This document shows positions 1 to 10,466 of a stretch of DNA of 64,000 nt, one piece after another (the first letter of the stretch is position 1; each line of letters starts with the position of its first letter). Source of the DNA: DATGPD01 sp031423015 (GTDB lineage Bacteria; Planctomycetota; UBA1135; UBA2386); assembly GCA_031423015.1 (NCBI GenBank), contig JANPER010000039.1, positions 1 to 64,000 on the forward strand, in the 5' to 3' direction. A program made the position numbers and the translations under genes. The notes under the pieces were generated by a model. The model saw only the letters and a list, made by a program, of their open reading frames with translations, was not told where the DNA came from and made no database searches.

Positions 1-198
1 GACCACCACCAGGAACAGCGACCAGGTGATCAGCGACAGCAGACCGAGCACTGCGTCATGGGTCGGCGCCACCGCGTGCGTGCCGCTGACGCACTCGCGC
101 AGCGCGTAGAGCGGCGAGGTACCGATATCGCCGTAGACGACACCGAGCGCAGCCACGGCCAGCGAAGCGACCTTCGGCCGCGGGACGTCGGTGGACAC
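1..198 (-). CDS. kup: KUP-family potassium uptake protein, N-terminal part
   Basis: The minus strand opens with GTG at 198-196 and reads off the left edge of the window. About 66 residues are visible. They contain the Kup hallmark around residues 17-36 (LGVVYGDIGTSPLYALREC) followed by the second hydrophobic segment (LITWSLFLVVV). Kup proteins are 600-700-residue inner-membrane K+/H+ symporters, so about 90% of the gene lies outside. No ATG or clear ribosome binding site is present upstream, so the GTG start is chosen because the family motif normally begins 10-20 residues into the protein. It is transcribed in the same direction as the actP-like gene behind it. Confidence 0.93.
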   Translation of the reverse strand, partial: MSTDVPRPKVASLAVAALGVVYGDIGTSPLYALRECVSGTHAVAPTHDAVLGLLSLITWSLFLVVV

Positions 199-270
199 TT
201 GAGGCGATGGTGTAGCGTGCGGTGTCGGTCGGCGCAAAGGTCGCGCGGCGCCGGGCTTGACGCTAGCGAC

Positions 271-1813
<1,543 letters not shown>

Positions 1814-1817
<4 letters not shown>

Positions 1818-2089
1818 TTGGAGCTGCCGTTCTCGGCGGCGCGCCGCGCGCGCTCAGCCAGCGCGTCGAAGGTCTTCGCCTTGCGCACGTAGACCGCGGC
1901 CACCACCCACGCCATGACGAAGTTCGACAGCGCCAGCAAGTAGGCGACGTTGACCGCGCCGATTACCTTCGTCGCCATCAGCTCGGGCGCGTAGCCGCAG
2001 AGGATCGGCAGGGCGAAGTAGTAGGCAAGGAAGAAGATCGTCGTCGGGACGAGGAACGCACGCTTCTTGCGCAACAGCTCGGCGAGCAT
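1814..2089 (-). CDS. DUF485 family small membrane protein (YjcH-like)
   Basis: A 91-residue protein starting at the ATG at 2089 (MLAELLRKKRAF). It has two membrane segments, roughly residues 12-34 and 47-68, separated by a short loop, then a basic cytoplasmic tail rich in Lys/Arg. This is the size and layout of DUF485/YjcH proteins, which sit directly upstream of ActP acetate permeases. Here the stop codon overlaps the actP-like GTG start by four bases. The reading frame is open further upstream to 2131, but that extension would be poorly conserved. No strong ribosome binding site is seen before the ATG. Confidence 0.85.
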
Positions 2090-2096
2090 GGGGGGG

Positions 2097-2534
2097 TCAC
2101 TTCGCCACGAGCGGCAAGACCTGCAAGCCATGCAGCGCCGCCGCGTCGCGCAGCCGCTCGTCCAGCGACACGAAATCGTGGGCCGCCTGTTCGTCGCGCG
2201 ACCAGATCAGCGCCGCAGCCAGTTGCAGCGCATCGGCAGAGCGGAGCGGATGCAAACCCAGCAGTCGTTCCGCGCGCTTGCGCAGGGTCTCGGTCGGGGC
2301 AACTTCGCTCCACTCACGGCCAAGGGCGGCGAGCACCCGCCGCGCATCCCGCTCGACCGAGGACCGTATCGTGCCGTCCCGGCGTTGGCGGGCGAGGGCG
2401 GACACACACTCGATGCGCGTGCCCCACCAAACGACCACGGCCGGATCCGTCGCGCAGAGCGGTCGCACCACGGCAGTACCTGGCTCGTTGACGAGCAGCG
2501 GCACGACTGCCGACGTGTCCCAGAACCTCACCAT
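2097..2534 (-). CDS. PIN-domain toxin (VapC-like)
   Basis: A 145-residue single-domain protein. The PIN fold acidic residues are visible: Asp6 in FWDTSAVVPLL, Glu near residue 42 in IECVSALAR, and Asp near residue 100 in LRSADALQLAAA. PIN toxins are Mg-dependent ribonucleases, often cutting initiator tRNA or other RNAs. The gene starts seven bases after the stop of the Phd-type antitoxin, the standard antitoxin-toxin order. It appears intact. The target RNA cannot be read from the sequence. Confidence 0.88.
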   Translation of the reverse strand: MVRFWDTSAVVPLLVNEPGTAVVRPLCATDPAVVVWWGTRIECVSALARQRRDGTIRSSVERDARRVLAALGREWSEVAPTETLRKRAERLLGLHPLRSADALQLAAALIWSRDEQAAHDFVSLDERLRDAAALHGLQVLPLVAK

Positions 2535-2541
2535 TGCTTGC

Positions 2542-2832
2542 TCACCAGCCGCTGTCTCGATCCTCCCGGACCGCCTTGCGGACCGAGGACTTGGGGTCCT
2601 TGCCGCGCGGCATGTTCCAGAAGGCCTTGGGCAGCCGACCGGTCCCTAGACGCAGGAGACCCTGACGCTCGAGGTCGCGCAGCGATTCCAAGCCAGGACC
2701 GGCCTGCCCCACCGGGACGATCTTGGCAACCGGCACGTCGCGGTCCGTGACGAGGATCTCTTCGCCAGCCTTGACCAGCCGGAGGAACTTGCTGAGCTGC
2801 GCTTTGAGGCTGGCGACTGCGGCGGTTCGCAT
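2542..2832 (-). CDS. Phd/YefM-type antitoxin
   Basis: A 96-residue protein starting at ATG 2832 (MRTAAVASLKAQLSKFLRLV). The N-terminal half is the Phd/YefM DNA-binding and dimerisation domain, with the typical run GEEILVTDRDVPVAKIVPV at about residues 23-41. The C-terminal half is variable and basic and would wrap the toxin. The frame is open to 2967, but the upstream extension has no family resemblance, so the internal ATG is chosen. It sits just upstream of the PIN toxin in the same operon. An imperfect palindrome immediately before the start is a plausible autoregulatory operator. Confidence 0.87.
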   Translation of the reverse strand: MRTAAVASLKAQLSKFLRLVKAGEEILVTDRDVPVAKIVPVGQAGPGLESLRDLERQGLLRLGTGRLPKAFWNMPRGKDPKSSVRKAVREDRDSGW

Positions 2833-2833
2833 G

Positions 2834-2848
2834 TGACTAGTCTGGTCA
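2834..2848. promoter_or_regulatory. Candidate operator of the Phd/PIN operon
   Basis: TGACTAGTCTGGTCA is a 15-base imperfect palindrome (12 of 15 positions match its own reverse complement). It ends two bases before the antitoxin start codon, where Phd-type antitoxins usually bind to repress their own operon. This is inferred from position and symmetry only. Confidence 0.4.
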
Positions 2849-2983
2849 TTCGGCCGTGGCCTGTCAAGGCTATCGCCTGCCCCGAGCCCAAGCGTCATCC
2901 CGTTGCTCAAACCTCGATGGCGACCCCCTCGGTGTTGTCGGCGACGCGCGCGGCGCGCTCGGTCCACCTACTCGATCAACCGG

Positions 2984-3625
2984 TCACCCCATCGGCTCGA
3001 CCGCCGCCTTCTTCTTGCGCGTCGCCACCAAGAACAGCGCGCCCAACACCACCACGGCGCCCACGAACCAGTAGAGCTTCTTCTTCATCACGTCGACCAT
3101 CGCGCTCGGGTCGCTCATCAGGTTGGGCTGATCGCCGAGCACTGCGGCGCCCCACCACGCGAGCACCCAGCACCAGATGCCGGCGCCGACGATGGTGACG
3201 ATGCTGAACGGCAGGAAGCGCATGCGCAGGATGCCGGCCGGGATCGAGATGAGGTGGCGCACGACGGGCAGCAGGCGGGCGATGAAGATGCCCTTCAAGC
3301 CGTTGTCCTTGGCCCAAGCTTCGGCGAGTTCGACCTTGGCCGGCGTGATCAGCACGTACTTGCCGTAGCGCATGACCAGCGGCCGGCCGACCCACAGCGC
3401 CACCCAGTAGCTGATCGCCGAGCCGAACCACGAGCCCGCCGTGCCGGCGAGCACCACCAGCCAGAAGTCCATCTTGCCCTGCGTCGCCCAGTAGGCCGCC
3501 GGCGGCATCACGACCTCGGAAGGCACCGGCAGGATCGAACTCTCGGCCGCCATGAGCAGGAACACGCCGAGGTAGCCCCAGTCGTGGACGAGTTGAAACC
3601 AGGACTGGATGAGGTCGTGCAGCAT
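2984..3625 (-). CDS. DedA family membrane protein
   Basis: A 213-residue integral membrane protein starting at ATG 3625 (MLHDLIQSWFQLVHDWGYLG). DedA signatures are visible: ESSILPVPSEVV near residue 30, GSWFGSAISYWVALWVG, and the FIARLLPVVRHLISIPAG arginine motif around residue 115. DedA proteins are flippase-like undecaprenyl-phosphate/phospholipid carriers. The C-terminus ends in a last TM helix and a Lys-rich tail. The longer frame to 3760 is a read-through of unrelated sequence next to nuoN and is not adopted. It lies about 55 bases downstream of nuoN1 on the same strand, so it may be the last gene of that transcript. Confidence 0.88.
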   Translation of the reverse strand: MLHDLIQSWFQLVHDWGYLGVFLLMAAESSILPVPSEVVMPPAAYWATQGKMDFWLVVLAGTAGSWFGSAISYWVALWVGRPLVMRYGKYVLITPAKVELAEAWAKDNGLKGIFIARLLPVVRHLISIPAGILRMRFLPFSIVTIVGAGIWCWVLAWWGAAVLGDQPNLMSDPSAMVDVMKKKLYWFVGAVVVLGALFLVATRKKKAAVEPMG

Positions 3626-3680
3626 GGAGGAGGCGCAGGTTGCTGGACGCTCGCGCGCGGCGCAACCAAGAATGCGCTCA

Positions 3681-5141
3681 TCAGTCCAGAACCCGGCCGA
3701 TCGACTCGAAGCCGTCGAGCCACAGCCCAAGCCCCACGGTGGCGACGGCGCAGACCGCAATCACCAACCCGATGCTCCACGGCACCCGCGGTCCCGCCGC
3801 GTCTTCGCCCTTGCTCAGCAACAGGGCGGGAAACGGCGCGGGCAACAGCACGGCGGCGCGGACGATCAGCAAGTACGACCATGCGGCGATCACGCTCGAC
3901 AACAGCAACGCCAGGGCTGCCCAAGCGAGATGCGCGCGATTCGCGTCTTCGAGGCCGAGGTGCAGCGCTTGACGCAGCACACCCCACTTGCCGAGGAACC
4001 CGGCCAGCGGCGGTAACCCGGCGAGGCTGAACAAGAACACGCACAGCGCCGCGGTGAGCCACGGCCAGCGGCGCACGGCGCCGGCCATGCTGTCGAGGGC
4101 GCACGAGCCGCGCTCGCGCTCGATGACGCCGAGGCACACCAGTGCGCCGACGTTGGCGGCGGCGTAGCCGGCCAGATAGAACGCCGCGGCGGCGACGGCG
4201 TCGCGGCCGGGCGCGCACGCCACCGCCAGCAGCACCGCGCCGGCGTGGCCGATCGCGCTGAACGCGACGATGCGCTTGGCGTCGCGTTGCGCCAGCGCGG
4301 TGAACGCGGCGAACAACAGGGTCAGCGAGGCGACCACGGCGAGGACCAGACTCAGCGTGCTCGGTGCCAGCGCCGCCGCCGGGACGACGTCGCCGAGCGC
4401 CCGCACCAGCGCCGCGATCGCTGCCACTTTGGGCAACACGGCCACGCTCGCCACGGACAACGCCGGCGCGCCTTGATAGACGTCGGGGGCGTAGAAGTGG
4501 AACGGTACCAGCGCCAGCTTGTACGCCAGGCCAACCGCGGCGAGACACAGCGCCGCCAGCGCCGGCACCGGCATCGCATCGGCCATCGCCACGCCGATGC
4601 CCACGAAGTCGAGGCGACCCGTGAGCCCGTACAGGTGACTCACGCCGAACAGCATGAGGCCGCTGGCGAAGCTGCCGAACAGCATGTACTTCATGCCGGC
4701 CTCCGCCGCGCCGCGATCGCCGCCGCGCCAAGCCGCCAACACGTAGCCGGCAAGCGACATCATCTCGATGCCGATCCACAGCAGCACGACGTTGGCGGAC
4801 GCCGCGGTGAGCATCGCGCCCACGCCCAGCCCGACGATCGACGCCGCCCACGCGCCGCGATCTTCGAGCTTGCGTTCACCGTGACCGGCGACCAAGAGCA
4901 GCGCGGTCAAGATCGCGATCGCCGGCCGCGCCAACATGGTGACGCCGTCGACGCGCAGCATGTCGCCGACGGTCGCGGCACTGCTGCCAAGCGAAAACCA
5001 GAGCGACAGGAGACACGCGGCAACGCCCATGCCGGTGATGCCGCGCCGGTTGGCCGGCGACAGCAAGTCGATGGCGAGAATGCCAACGACGCCACCCGCG
5101 AGCGCGGCTTCGGGCAACACGGTCACGACGTCCGCATTCAC
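3681..5141 (-). CDS. nuoN: NADH-quinone oxidoreductase subunit N, complex I-1
   Basis: A 486-residue antiporter-like membrane subunit that starts with GTG at 5141, overlapping the nuoM1 stop as GTGA. It carries the residues needed for proton translocation: the TM5 glutamate in WIGIEMMSLAG, the TM7 lysine in LAYKLALVPFHFYAPDVYQGAP, the TM8 lysine in AVLPKVAA, and the TM12 lysine in GFLGKWGVLR. This contrasts with the second NuoN copy near 21 kb. It is the last gene of the 11-gene operon. The frame is open upstream to 5807 but that overlaps nuoM1 and is not coding. Confidence 0.93.
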   Translation of the reverse strand: MNADVVTVLPEAALAGGVVGILAIDLLSPANRRGITGMGVAACLLSLWFSLGSSAATVGDMLRVDGVTMLARPAIAILTALLLVAGHGERKLEDRGAWAASIVGLGVGAMLTAASANVVLLWIGIEMMSLAGYVLAAWRGGDRGAAEAGMKYMLFGSFASGLMLFGVSHLYGLTGRLDFVGIGVAMADAMPVPALAALCLAAVGLAYKLALVPFHFYAPDVYQGAPALSVASVAVLPKVAAIAALVRALGDVVPAAALAPSTLSLVLAVVASLTLLFAAFTALAQRDAKRIVAFSAIGHAGAVLLAVACAPGRDAVAAAAFYLAGYAAANVGALVCLGVIERERGSCALDSMAGAVRRWPWLTAALCVFLFSLAGLPPLAGFLGKWGVLRQALHLGLEDANRAHLAWAALALLLSSVIAAWSYLLIVRAAVLLPAPFPALLLSKGEDAAGPRVPWSIGLVIAVCAVATVGLGLWLDGFESIGRVLD

Positions 5142-6769
5142 GGGGCCGCGCTCCGCACGTGCTGCACTAGCGCCTCGCAACTCGGCCGCAGCGCGTCGAC
5201 CAAGGGGCTCGGCCAAACACCGACCAGCACCAGGAGCGCTACCAGCGGTACGGTCGAACACAGTTCGCGCGCGTCGCAGTCGCCGAACGTAGCGTGTTCG
5301 GCGTGCCGCAGCGGCCCGTACGCCACGCGCTTCACCATCCACAGCAGATAGGCGGCGGACAGCACGACGGACACGCAGGCGGCCGCAGCCAACGCCGGGA
5401 ACCACCCGCCGGCGGTGAAGCTCGCCATCAACGTCATGAACTCGCCGACGAAGCCGGCGAGTCCAGGCAAGCCGGCACCGGCCAGCGCGCCAATGAGCAG
5501 GATCCAGGCAAAGCGTGGCATCGGCGCAGCGAGGCCGCCGAAGCCGTCGAGCCGCCGATGGTGCGCGCGGTCGTAGACGACACCGACCAGCAGGAACAAC
5601 AGCGACGACGACAAGCCGTGCGTGACCGCTTGCACCATGCCGCCGGTCAACCCCGCGACGGTGAGCCCCGACAGGCCGAGCAGACAGAATCCCATGTGTG
5701 AGACCGAGCTGTAGGCCACCAGACGCTTGAGGTCCTGCTGCCCGAGCGCGACCCACGCGCCCCACAGCACGCCAGCCACCGCTACCACGCCGAGCGTCGG
5801 ACCCCACGCAATCGCCTCAGCGGGGAACAGCGGCCACGCCACCCGATAGAGACCGTAGACCCCGAGCTTCAAGAGCACACCGGCGAGCAACACCGACACC
5901 GCGGTCGGTGCCTGCACGTGCGCGTGCGGCAGCCAGGTGTGGAAGGGCAACGACGGGACCTTCACCAGGCACGCGAGCAACACGGCCAAGAACCCGAACG
6001 CGGCCAGCGACATGCCGAGGAACTGTTGGCTCTGCCACGCGCGCCACTGCAAGGCGAGGTGACGCAGGTCGAAGCCGCGCGGCACGGTCACGCTCGCCGC
6101 GCGCGTCGAAGGCGCCGCGGATCGCGCGGTGACTGGCAGACCGTGCAAGGTGGCGCCGTGATCGATCGAGTGTGCCGCCAACACTGCGGGGGCGACGTCG
6201 ACCGCACGACCTTCCTTGGGCGTGCCGTTCCACAGCGCGATCAGCATCGCCAACATCAACACGCTGCCGGCCAGCGTGTAGACGAAGAACTTGAGCGCCG
6301 CGTAGCGTCGTTGCTCACCGCCCCAGATGCCGATGAGCAGCAGCATCGGCACCAGCATCACCTCCCAACACACGTAGAACACCAGGAGGTCGAGGGTGAC
6401 GAACACGCCGTTCATCGCCGCCAGCAGCAGCAGCACGAGGGCGTGGTAGGCCCCCGGCGAGCGCGTTTGCCGCCAGGCGGCGATCGTGGCGATGGCCACC
6501 ACCAAACCCGACAGCGCGAGCATCGCCGCGCCGATGCCATCGACGCCGACGTTCCACGACGCGCCGAGCGCGCGCGACCACGGCAACACCTCGGTGAGCC
6601 GGAAGTCGGCACCCGGGCGCCGCGCAAAGTCGAGCAGCGCCATGACACCAACGCCCAGCGGCAGAACGCTGCCGGCGAGCGCCAGCCAGCGGGCGCCGGC
6701 TTTCGCCACCAAGCACAGGACGGCGAGCAGCAGCGGTGCGACGACGCTGAGAGTGAGAGGTCCGATCAT
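5138..6769 (-). CDS. nuoM: NADH-quinone oxidoreductase subunit M, complex I-1
   Basis: A 543-residue antiporter-like subunit with about 14 membrane helices. The TM5 glutamate is in FYVCWEVMLVPMLLLIG and the TM7 lysine in CLVKVPSLPFHTWLPHAHVQ, both as in functional pumps. A polar insert of about 45 residues (around 180-225, containing TLHGLPVTARSAAPS) lies between helices and is longer than usual. Start and stop both overlap the neighbours by four bases. It is the only nuoM in the window; operon 2 has none. Confidence 0.93.
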   Translation of the reverse strand: MIGPLTLSVVAPLLLAVLCLVAKAGARWLALAGSVLPLGVGVMALLDFARRPGADFRLTEVLPWSRALGASWNVGVDGIGAAMLALSGLVVAIATIAAWRQTRSPGAYHALVLLLLAAMNGVFVTLDLLVFYVCWEVMLVPMLLLIGIWGGEQRRYAALKFFVYTLAGSVLMLAMLIALWNGTPKEGRAVDVAPAVLAAHSIDHGATLHGLPVTARSAAPSTRAASVTVPRGFDLRHLALQWRAWQSQQFLGMSLAAFGFLAVLLACLVKVPSLPFHTWLPHAHVQAPTAVSVLLAGVLLKLGVYGLYRVAWPLFPAEAIAWGPTLGVVAVAGVLWGAWVALGQQDLKRLVAYSSVSHMGFCLLGLSGLTVAGLTGGMVQAVTHGLSSSLLFLLVGVVYDRAHHRRLDGFGGLAAPMPRFAWILLIGALAGAGLPGLAGFVGEFMTLMASFTAGGWFPALAAAACVSVVLSAAYLLWMVKRVAYGPLRHAEHATFGDCDARELCSTVPLVALLVLVGVWPSPLVDALRPSCEALVQHVRSAAP

Positions 6770-8844
6770 CGCAGCAGCAGCACGAGCATGATGACGGCGC
6801 CGAGCACGGCGGTGAACCCGATGTACGAACCCACCCGACCAGCGTGCGCCAGCGAACTCGAACGGCCGAGTCGACCGCAGGCGCGGCCGACGCCGTCGAT
6901 CAAGCCATCAAGCGACGCCAGGTGCGCAGCACGCGACGGCGTTGAACCTTCCAGACTGCCGAGCCGCTCGCTGTTGCCCAGATCCAGGTGCGCGGTGAGC
7001 TTGCCGAGGCCGACACCGAGGCCGCGCGTGAACAAACGATCCCACAGGCGATCGATCCCCCACAGTTCGGCACACGCGACGTGCAAGCCGCGCAGACGTT
7101 GCGCGAGCGCCGCGCCGGCATCGACGCCACGCGCGGGCAGCACGGCGAAGACCAGCACGGCAAAGCTGGCGCCGACCAACAGCAACGCACTCGCGATCCA
7201 CATCGCGGCGCCGTGCGCAGCGTGCACGGCCTCGCCGTGCGGCGCCGCGAGCGCGTGATCGAGCCAGTCGCCGAGCGTCCACGGCAACGCCAGCGTGAAC
7301 GGCAGCAAGACCAAGAGGACGCCCTTCGCCGCCGGCGCGGGATCGTGCGCGTGGTGCGTGACTTCGTGGTTGCGCTCTTCACTCCAGAAGATGCGGAGCC
7401 ACCAGCGCAGCATGTAAGCAGCCGTGAGCACACTGCCGGCACAGGCCAGCGCGAACGGTCCCCACGCCAAGCCGCCGGCGGCGCGCGCGTGGACCAGCGC
7501 GGCGGCGAGCACCGCGTCCTTCGAGTAGAAGCCGCTGAACAAGGGGGCGCCGGCGATCGCCAGTACCGCCAGCAGACTCGCGAGCGCGGTGACCGGCATG
7601 CGCTTGCGCAGGCCGCCCAATCGACTCAGGTCCTGGCAGCCGGTGCAGGCATGGATCACCGCACCAGCGCACAGGAACAGCAGGCACTTGAAGAAGGCGT
7701 GCGTGAACAGGTGCGCGATCCCCGCCGCCTGCCCACCCGCCTGTGCGCCGGCGCCGAGCGCGACGAACATCAACCCGAGTTGGCTGACCGTCGAGTACGC
7801 GAGCACGGCCTTCAGATCCCATTGCACACAGGCGATCGACGCCGCCAGCAAGCAGGTGATGCCGCCCGTCCAACCGACGACGGCGAGCGCATCAGCCGTG
7901 AACAGGAAGTAAGTGCGCGCGACCAGGAACACACCAGCGGCCACCATGGTGGCGGCGTGGATGATCGACGACGCCGTCGTCGGCCCTTGCATCGCGTCCG
8001 GCAACCACGGGTGCAGGGGGAACTGCGCGCTCTTGCCAATCGCGCCGCAGAAGATGCCGAGCGCGGCGAGCGTGAGCCAGGCTTGGCCAGACGCACCGAG
8101 GAACTCGCCAGCCGGCATGCTGCCTGGCAGGCTCGCCAAGCTCTGCCACGAGAACACCTCGCCGGTGTCGCCACGCGCGATCGCCGCCGCCAGCAGCGCA
8201 CCCATTCCCAGCAAGAAGCCAGCGTCGCCGACGCGGTTCATCACGAACGCCTTGAGCTGCGCGTGGGCTGGGCTCAGACGATCCTCCAGCACGCCGCGCG
8301 CGAACCGCCCCTTGAGGCGCTGGTACTCGCTGTCTTCGCTGGCGGCAGGCTTGTCGAACCAGAAGCCGATCAGCAGGTAACTGCCGAGTCCCACCAGCTC
8401 CCAACACACGAACGACAAGAAGAGGTTGTCGCTCAGTACCACGCCGAGCATGGCAAACACGAAGAAGCAGAACTGCCAGGGAAAGCGCGCGGCCAGCGCG
8501 TCGCCGTGCATGTACCACGCGTTGAACACGAGCACGACGGTCGCAAGCCCGCACACGATGAGGGCCATCACGGCGCCCATCGGATCGACGTAGGTGCCGA
8601 TACCGAGCGTGAACGAGCCACCGTCTGAACCAAGCTGCAGCCAGGTTGCGTGCGGCCCCTGCACGGCCTGACCACTGCCGACGATGTCGATCGCCAGCCA
8701 GACGCACAGCGCCGTGCAGGCCGCCATCGCAGCAGCGGCAATGCCGTGCGCAAGATCCGCGCGGGCGCGTGGCAGCAGACCAACGCCGAGCGCGGTCAGC
8801 AGCGGGATCAGCGCGATCGCCACCGACACCCAGCCAGGAGTCAC
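6766..8844 (-). CDS. nuoL: NADH-quinone oxidoreductase subunit L, complex I-1
   Basis: A 692-residue subunit, the largest membrane protein of complex I. The TM5 glutamate is in SFVCWELVGLGSYLLIGFWF and the TM7 lysine in GAIGKSAQFPLHPWLPDAMQGP. The TM12 lysine is in SGFYSKDAVL. The C-terminus carries the long lateral helix region and a last TM anchor (VGSYIGFTAVLGAVIMLVLLL). It overlaps nuoK1 and nuoM1 by four bases each. It looks like a normal proton-pumping NuoL, unlike the copy near 23 kb. Confidence 0.94.
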   Translation of the reverse strand: MTPGWVSVAIALIPLLTALGVGLLPRARADLAHGIAAAAMAACTALCVWLAIDIVGSGQAVQGPHATWLQLGSDGGSFTLGIGTYVDPMGAVMALIVCGLATVVLVFNAWYMHGDALAARFPWQFCFFVFAMLGVVLSDNLFLSFVCWELVGLGSYLLIGFWFDKPAASEDSEYQRLKGRFARGVLEDRLSPAHAQLKAFVMNRVGDAGFLLGMGALLAAAIARGDTGEVFSWQSLASLPGSMPAGEFLGASGQAWLTLAALGIFCGAIGKSAQFPLHPWLPDAMQGPTTASSIIHAATMVAAGVFLVARTYFLFTADALAVVGWTGGITCLLAASIACVQWDLKAVLAYSTVSQLGLMFVALGAGAQAGGQAAGIAHLFTHAFFKCLLFLCAGAVIHACTGCQDLSRLGGLRKRMPVTALASLLAVLAIAGAPLFSGFYSKDAVLAAALVHARAAGGLAWGPFALACAGSVLTAAYMLRWWLRIFWSEERNHEVTHHAHDPAPAAKGVLLVLLPFTLALPWTLGDWLDHALAAPHGEAVHAAHGAAMWIASALLLVGASFAVLVFAVLPARGVDAGAALAQRLRGLHVACAELWGIDRLWDRLFTRGLGVGLGKLTAHLDLGNSERLGSLEGSTPSRAAHLASLDGLIDGVGRACGRLGRSSSLAHAGRVGSYIGFTAVLGAVIMLVLLLR

Positions 8845-9167
8845 GACCGCAGCTCCCGCGTCTGTTCGAGGTCGATGTCCCGCGACGTGCGGTAGACGGC
8901 GAACAGCAGGGCCAGCGCGATGGCAGCCTCGGCGCCCGCCACCACGATGACGAACACCGCCGCGGTCTGCCCTTGCACATCGAGGTGGTTGCTGCGGAAG
9001 CGACCGTAGGCGACGAACTGCAGAGCCGCGGCGTTCAACATCAGTTCCAGGCCGATCAGCACGCCGATCGCGTTGCGCCGCGAAGCCACCGCGAACACGC
9101 CGCAGGCGAACAGCAGGCCCGCGACCGTGAGGTATGCGGTGAGCGAAGCAGGACCGAACTCAGACAC
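8841..9167 (-). CDS. nuoK: NADH-quinone oxidoreductase subunit K, complex I-1
   Basis: A 108-residue subunit with three TM helices. It starts with GTG at 9167 behind a good GGAGG ribosome binding site and overlaps the nuoJ1 stop by eight bases. The first conserved membrane glutamate is in GVLIGLELMLNAAALQFV and the second in VVAGAEAAIALALLFA. The open frame to 9233 has no family resemblance. NuoK lies next to NuoJ in the proton path between NuoH and NuoN. Confidence 0.92.
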   Translation of the reverse strand: MSEFGPASLTAYLTVAGLLFACGVFAVASRRNAIGVLIGLELMLNAAALQFVAYGRFRSNHLDVQGQTAAVFVIVVAGAEAAIALALLFAVYRTSRDIDLEQTRELRS

Positions 9168-9714
9168 GTCGAGCCTCCATGCGCTGCGGGTTACGGAACC
9201 GCCGCACCGTGGCAACCGCGCCGATGAGCGCAATCGTCAACAAGATCGCGGCGGCCAAGAACGGCACCAGCCACGGTCCGACCAGCATGTCACCGATCGC
9301 CGGCTCCGCGCCGACGATCGCGTCGGGCACGCTGGCGGTCGGGCTGCGTGTGGTTGCGAGGTTCTTGCCGTGCTTTGTGACGACCTGCACCAAGCGCCAG
9401 GCCGCGACGGCCGCGAGCCCAGCGCCGGCGAAGGCGACGCCCCGTATCCACCACGAGGATCGTTGCACGGCACCCATCACGTCCGCCGAGAACAGGGTCG
9501 CGAACAAGATGAGCACGAGGATGCCGCCGATGTAGACGACGACCTGAATGCAGGCGAGGTAGGCCGCTTGCAAGAACAAGTAGAGGCCGGCGACGCCGGC
9601 GAGGCTCAGTCCCAGCAGCAGGGCCGCATGGAACAGATTGCGCACCGAGACGGCGCCGACCGCCCCCGCGATCGCTGCCAAACAGCACACCCAAAACAAG
9701 CAGAGTTCGATCAC
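9160..9714 (-). CDS. nuoJ: NADH-quinone oxidoreductase subunit J, complex I-1
   Basis: A 184-residue membrane subunit starting with GTG at 9714, overlapping the nuoI1 stop as GTGA. The family core is the helix with the pi-bulge tyrosine, QVVVYIGGILVLILFATLFS, at about residues 55-75. A soluble stretch of about 35 residues rich in Ala, Thr and Pro lies between TM4 and TM5 and is longer than in E. coli. The frame upstream of 9714 is noncoding overlap with nuoI1. Confidence 0.9.
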   Translation of the reverse strand: MIELCLFWVCCLAAIAGAVGAVSVRNLFHAALLLGLSLAGVAGLYLFLQAAYLACIQVVVYIGGILVLILFATLFSADVMGAVQRSSWWIRGVAFAGAGLAAVAAWRLVQVVTKHGKNLATTRSPTASVPDAIVGAEPAIGDMLVGPWLVPFLAAAILLTIALIGAVATVRRFRNPQRMEARRV

Positions 9715-10466
9715 GGGCTCTGGGGCCCCGGGTTGCCGGGTGGAGTCGCGAGCGCGGCCTTCGCCTGGGCGGCTTGTGCCGCCGCTGCTCTGATCTTGAT
9801 GGCCTCCAGGTCCTTGGCCTTCTTGCGCGCCTCGCGCTCGCCGTCGACTCTGGCTTTCTCCGTCGCCGTGTAGTAGCCGACGCCAAACATGCCGATGAGG
9901 TGCACGCCGCGCTGATCGATGCGGGCATCGAGCCACGCCTGCTCGTCGGCCGTGAGCGCTGATCTGGGCTTGTTCGCGAGTTCGGTCAAGCGCCCCACAT
10001 CGGGCGCGTCAAGGCGCATGTCCAGCTGCGTCGAGTTGCGCCGGAACAAGTAGCGACCGAGGACATCGTCGGTCGGATCCATCTCGAACGCGGTCGTCAT
10101 CGACAGCGAATCGGTGGGGCAAGCGCGCACGCACAGACCGCAATAGATGCACTTGCTGAGATCGATGTCGAAGCGCGACGCTCGGATCTTGTTCTCGGCG
10201 GTGCGCTCGGCCTCCATGACGAAGCAGTCGACCGGGCACACCTTGTCGCACTCGTGGCAGACGATGCAGATGTCGGCCTTGTTGAACAGATGGCCGCGCA
10301 CGCGATCGCCGATCACCTCGGCCGGCGCCTCGGGGTACTGCCGCGTCATCGCCATCGCGCCGCCCTGGCCGCGCCAGTTCTCGACCATGAATTGCGCCGT
10401 CATGCGCATGCCGGTGAGGAACGCGGCGACGCCGTCGTAGATGTCGTTGACCCAGGCCAGGATCAC
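9711..10466 (-). CDS. nuoI: NADH-quinone oxidoreductase subunit I, complex I-1, with C-terminal extension
   Basis: A 251-residue ferredoxin-like subunit starting with GTG at 10466, behind GGAGG and overlapping the nuoH1 stop. Two complete [4Fe-4S] motifs are present: Cys67/70/73/77 and Cys106/109/112/116, each followed by Pro. They carry electrons (N6a/N6b) from the input side to NuoB. Beyond about residue 165 there is a charged Ala/Lys-rich extension of 80-90 residues that NuoI normally lacks. In a complex without NuoEFG, NuoI is where another donor would most likely dock, so the extension is of interest. The open frame to 11045 lies antisense to nothing useful and overlaps nuoH1. Confidence 0.92.
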   Translation of the reverse strand: MILAWVNDIYDGVAAFLTGMRMTAQFMVENWRGQGGAMAMTRQYPEAPAEVIGDRVRGHLFNKADICIVCHECDKVCPVDCFVMEAERTAENKIRASRFDIDLSKCIYCGLCVRACPTDSLSMTTAFEMDPTDDVLGRYLFRRNSTQLDMRLDAPDVGRLTELANKPRSALTADEQAWLDARIDQRGVHLIGMFGVGYYTATEKARVDGEREARKKAKDLEAIKIRAAAAQAAQAKAALATPPGNPGPQSP

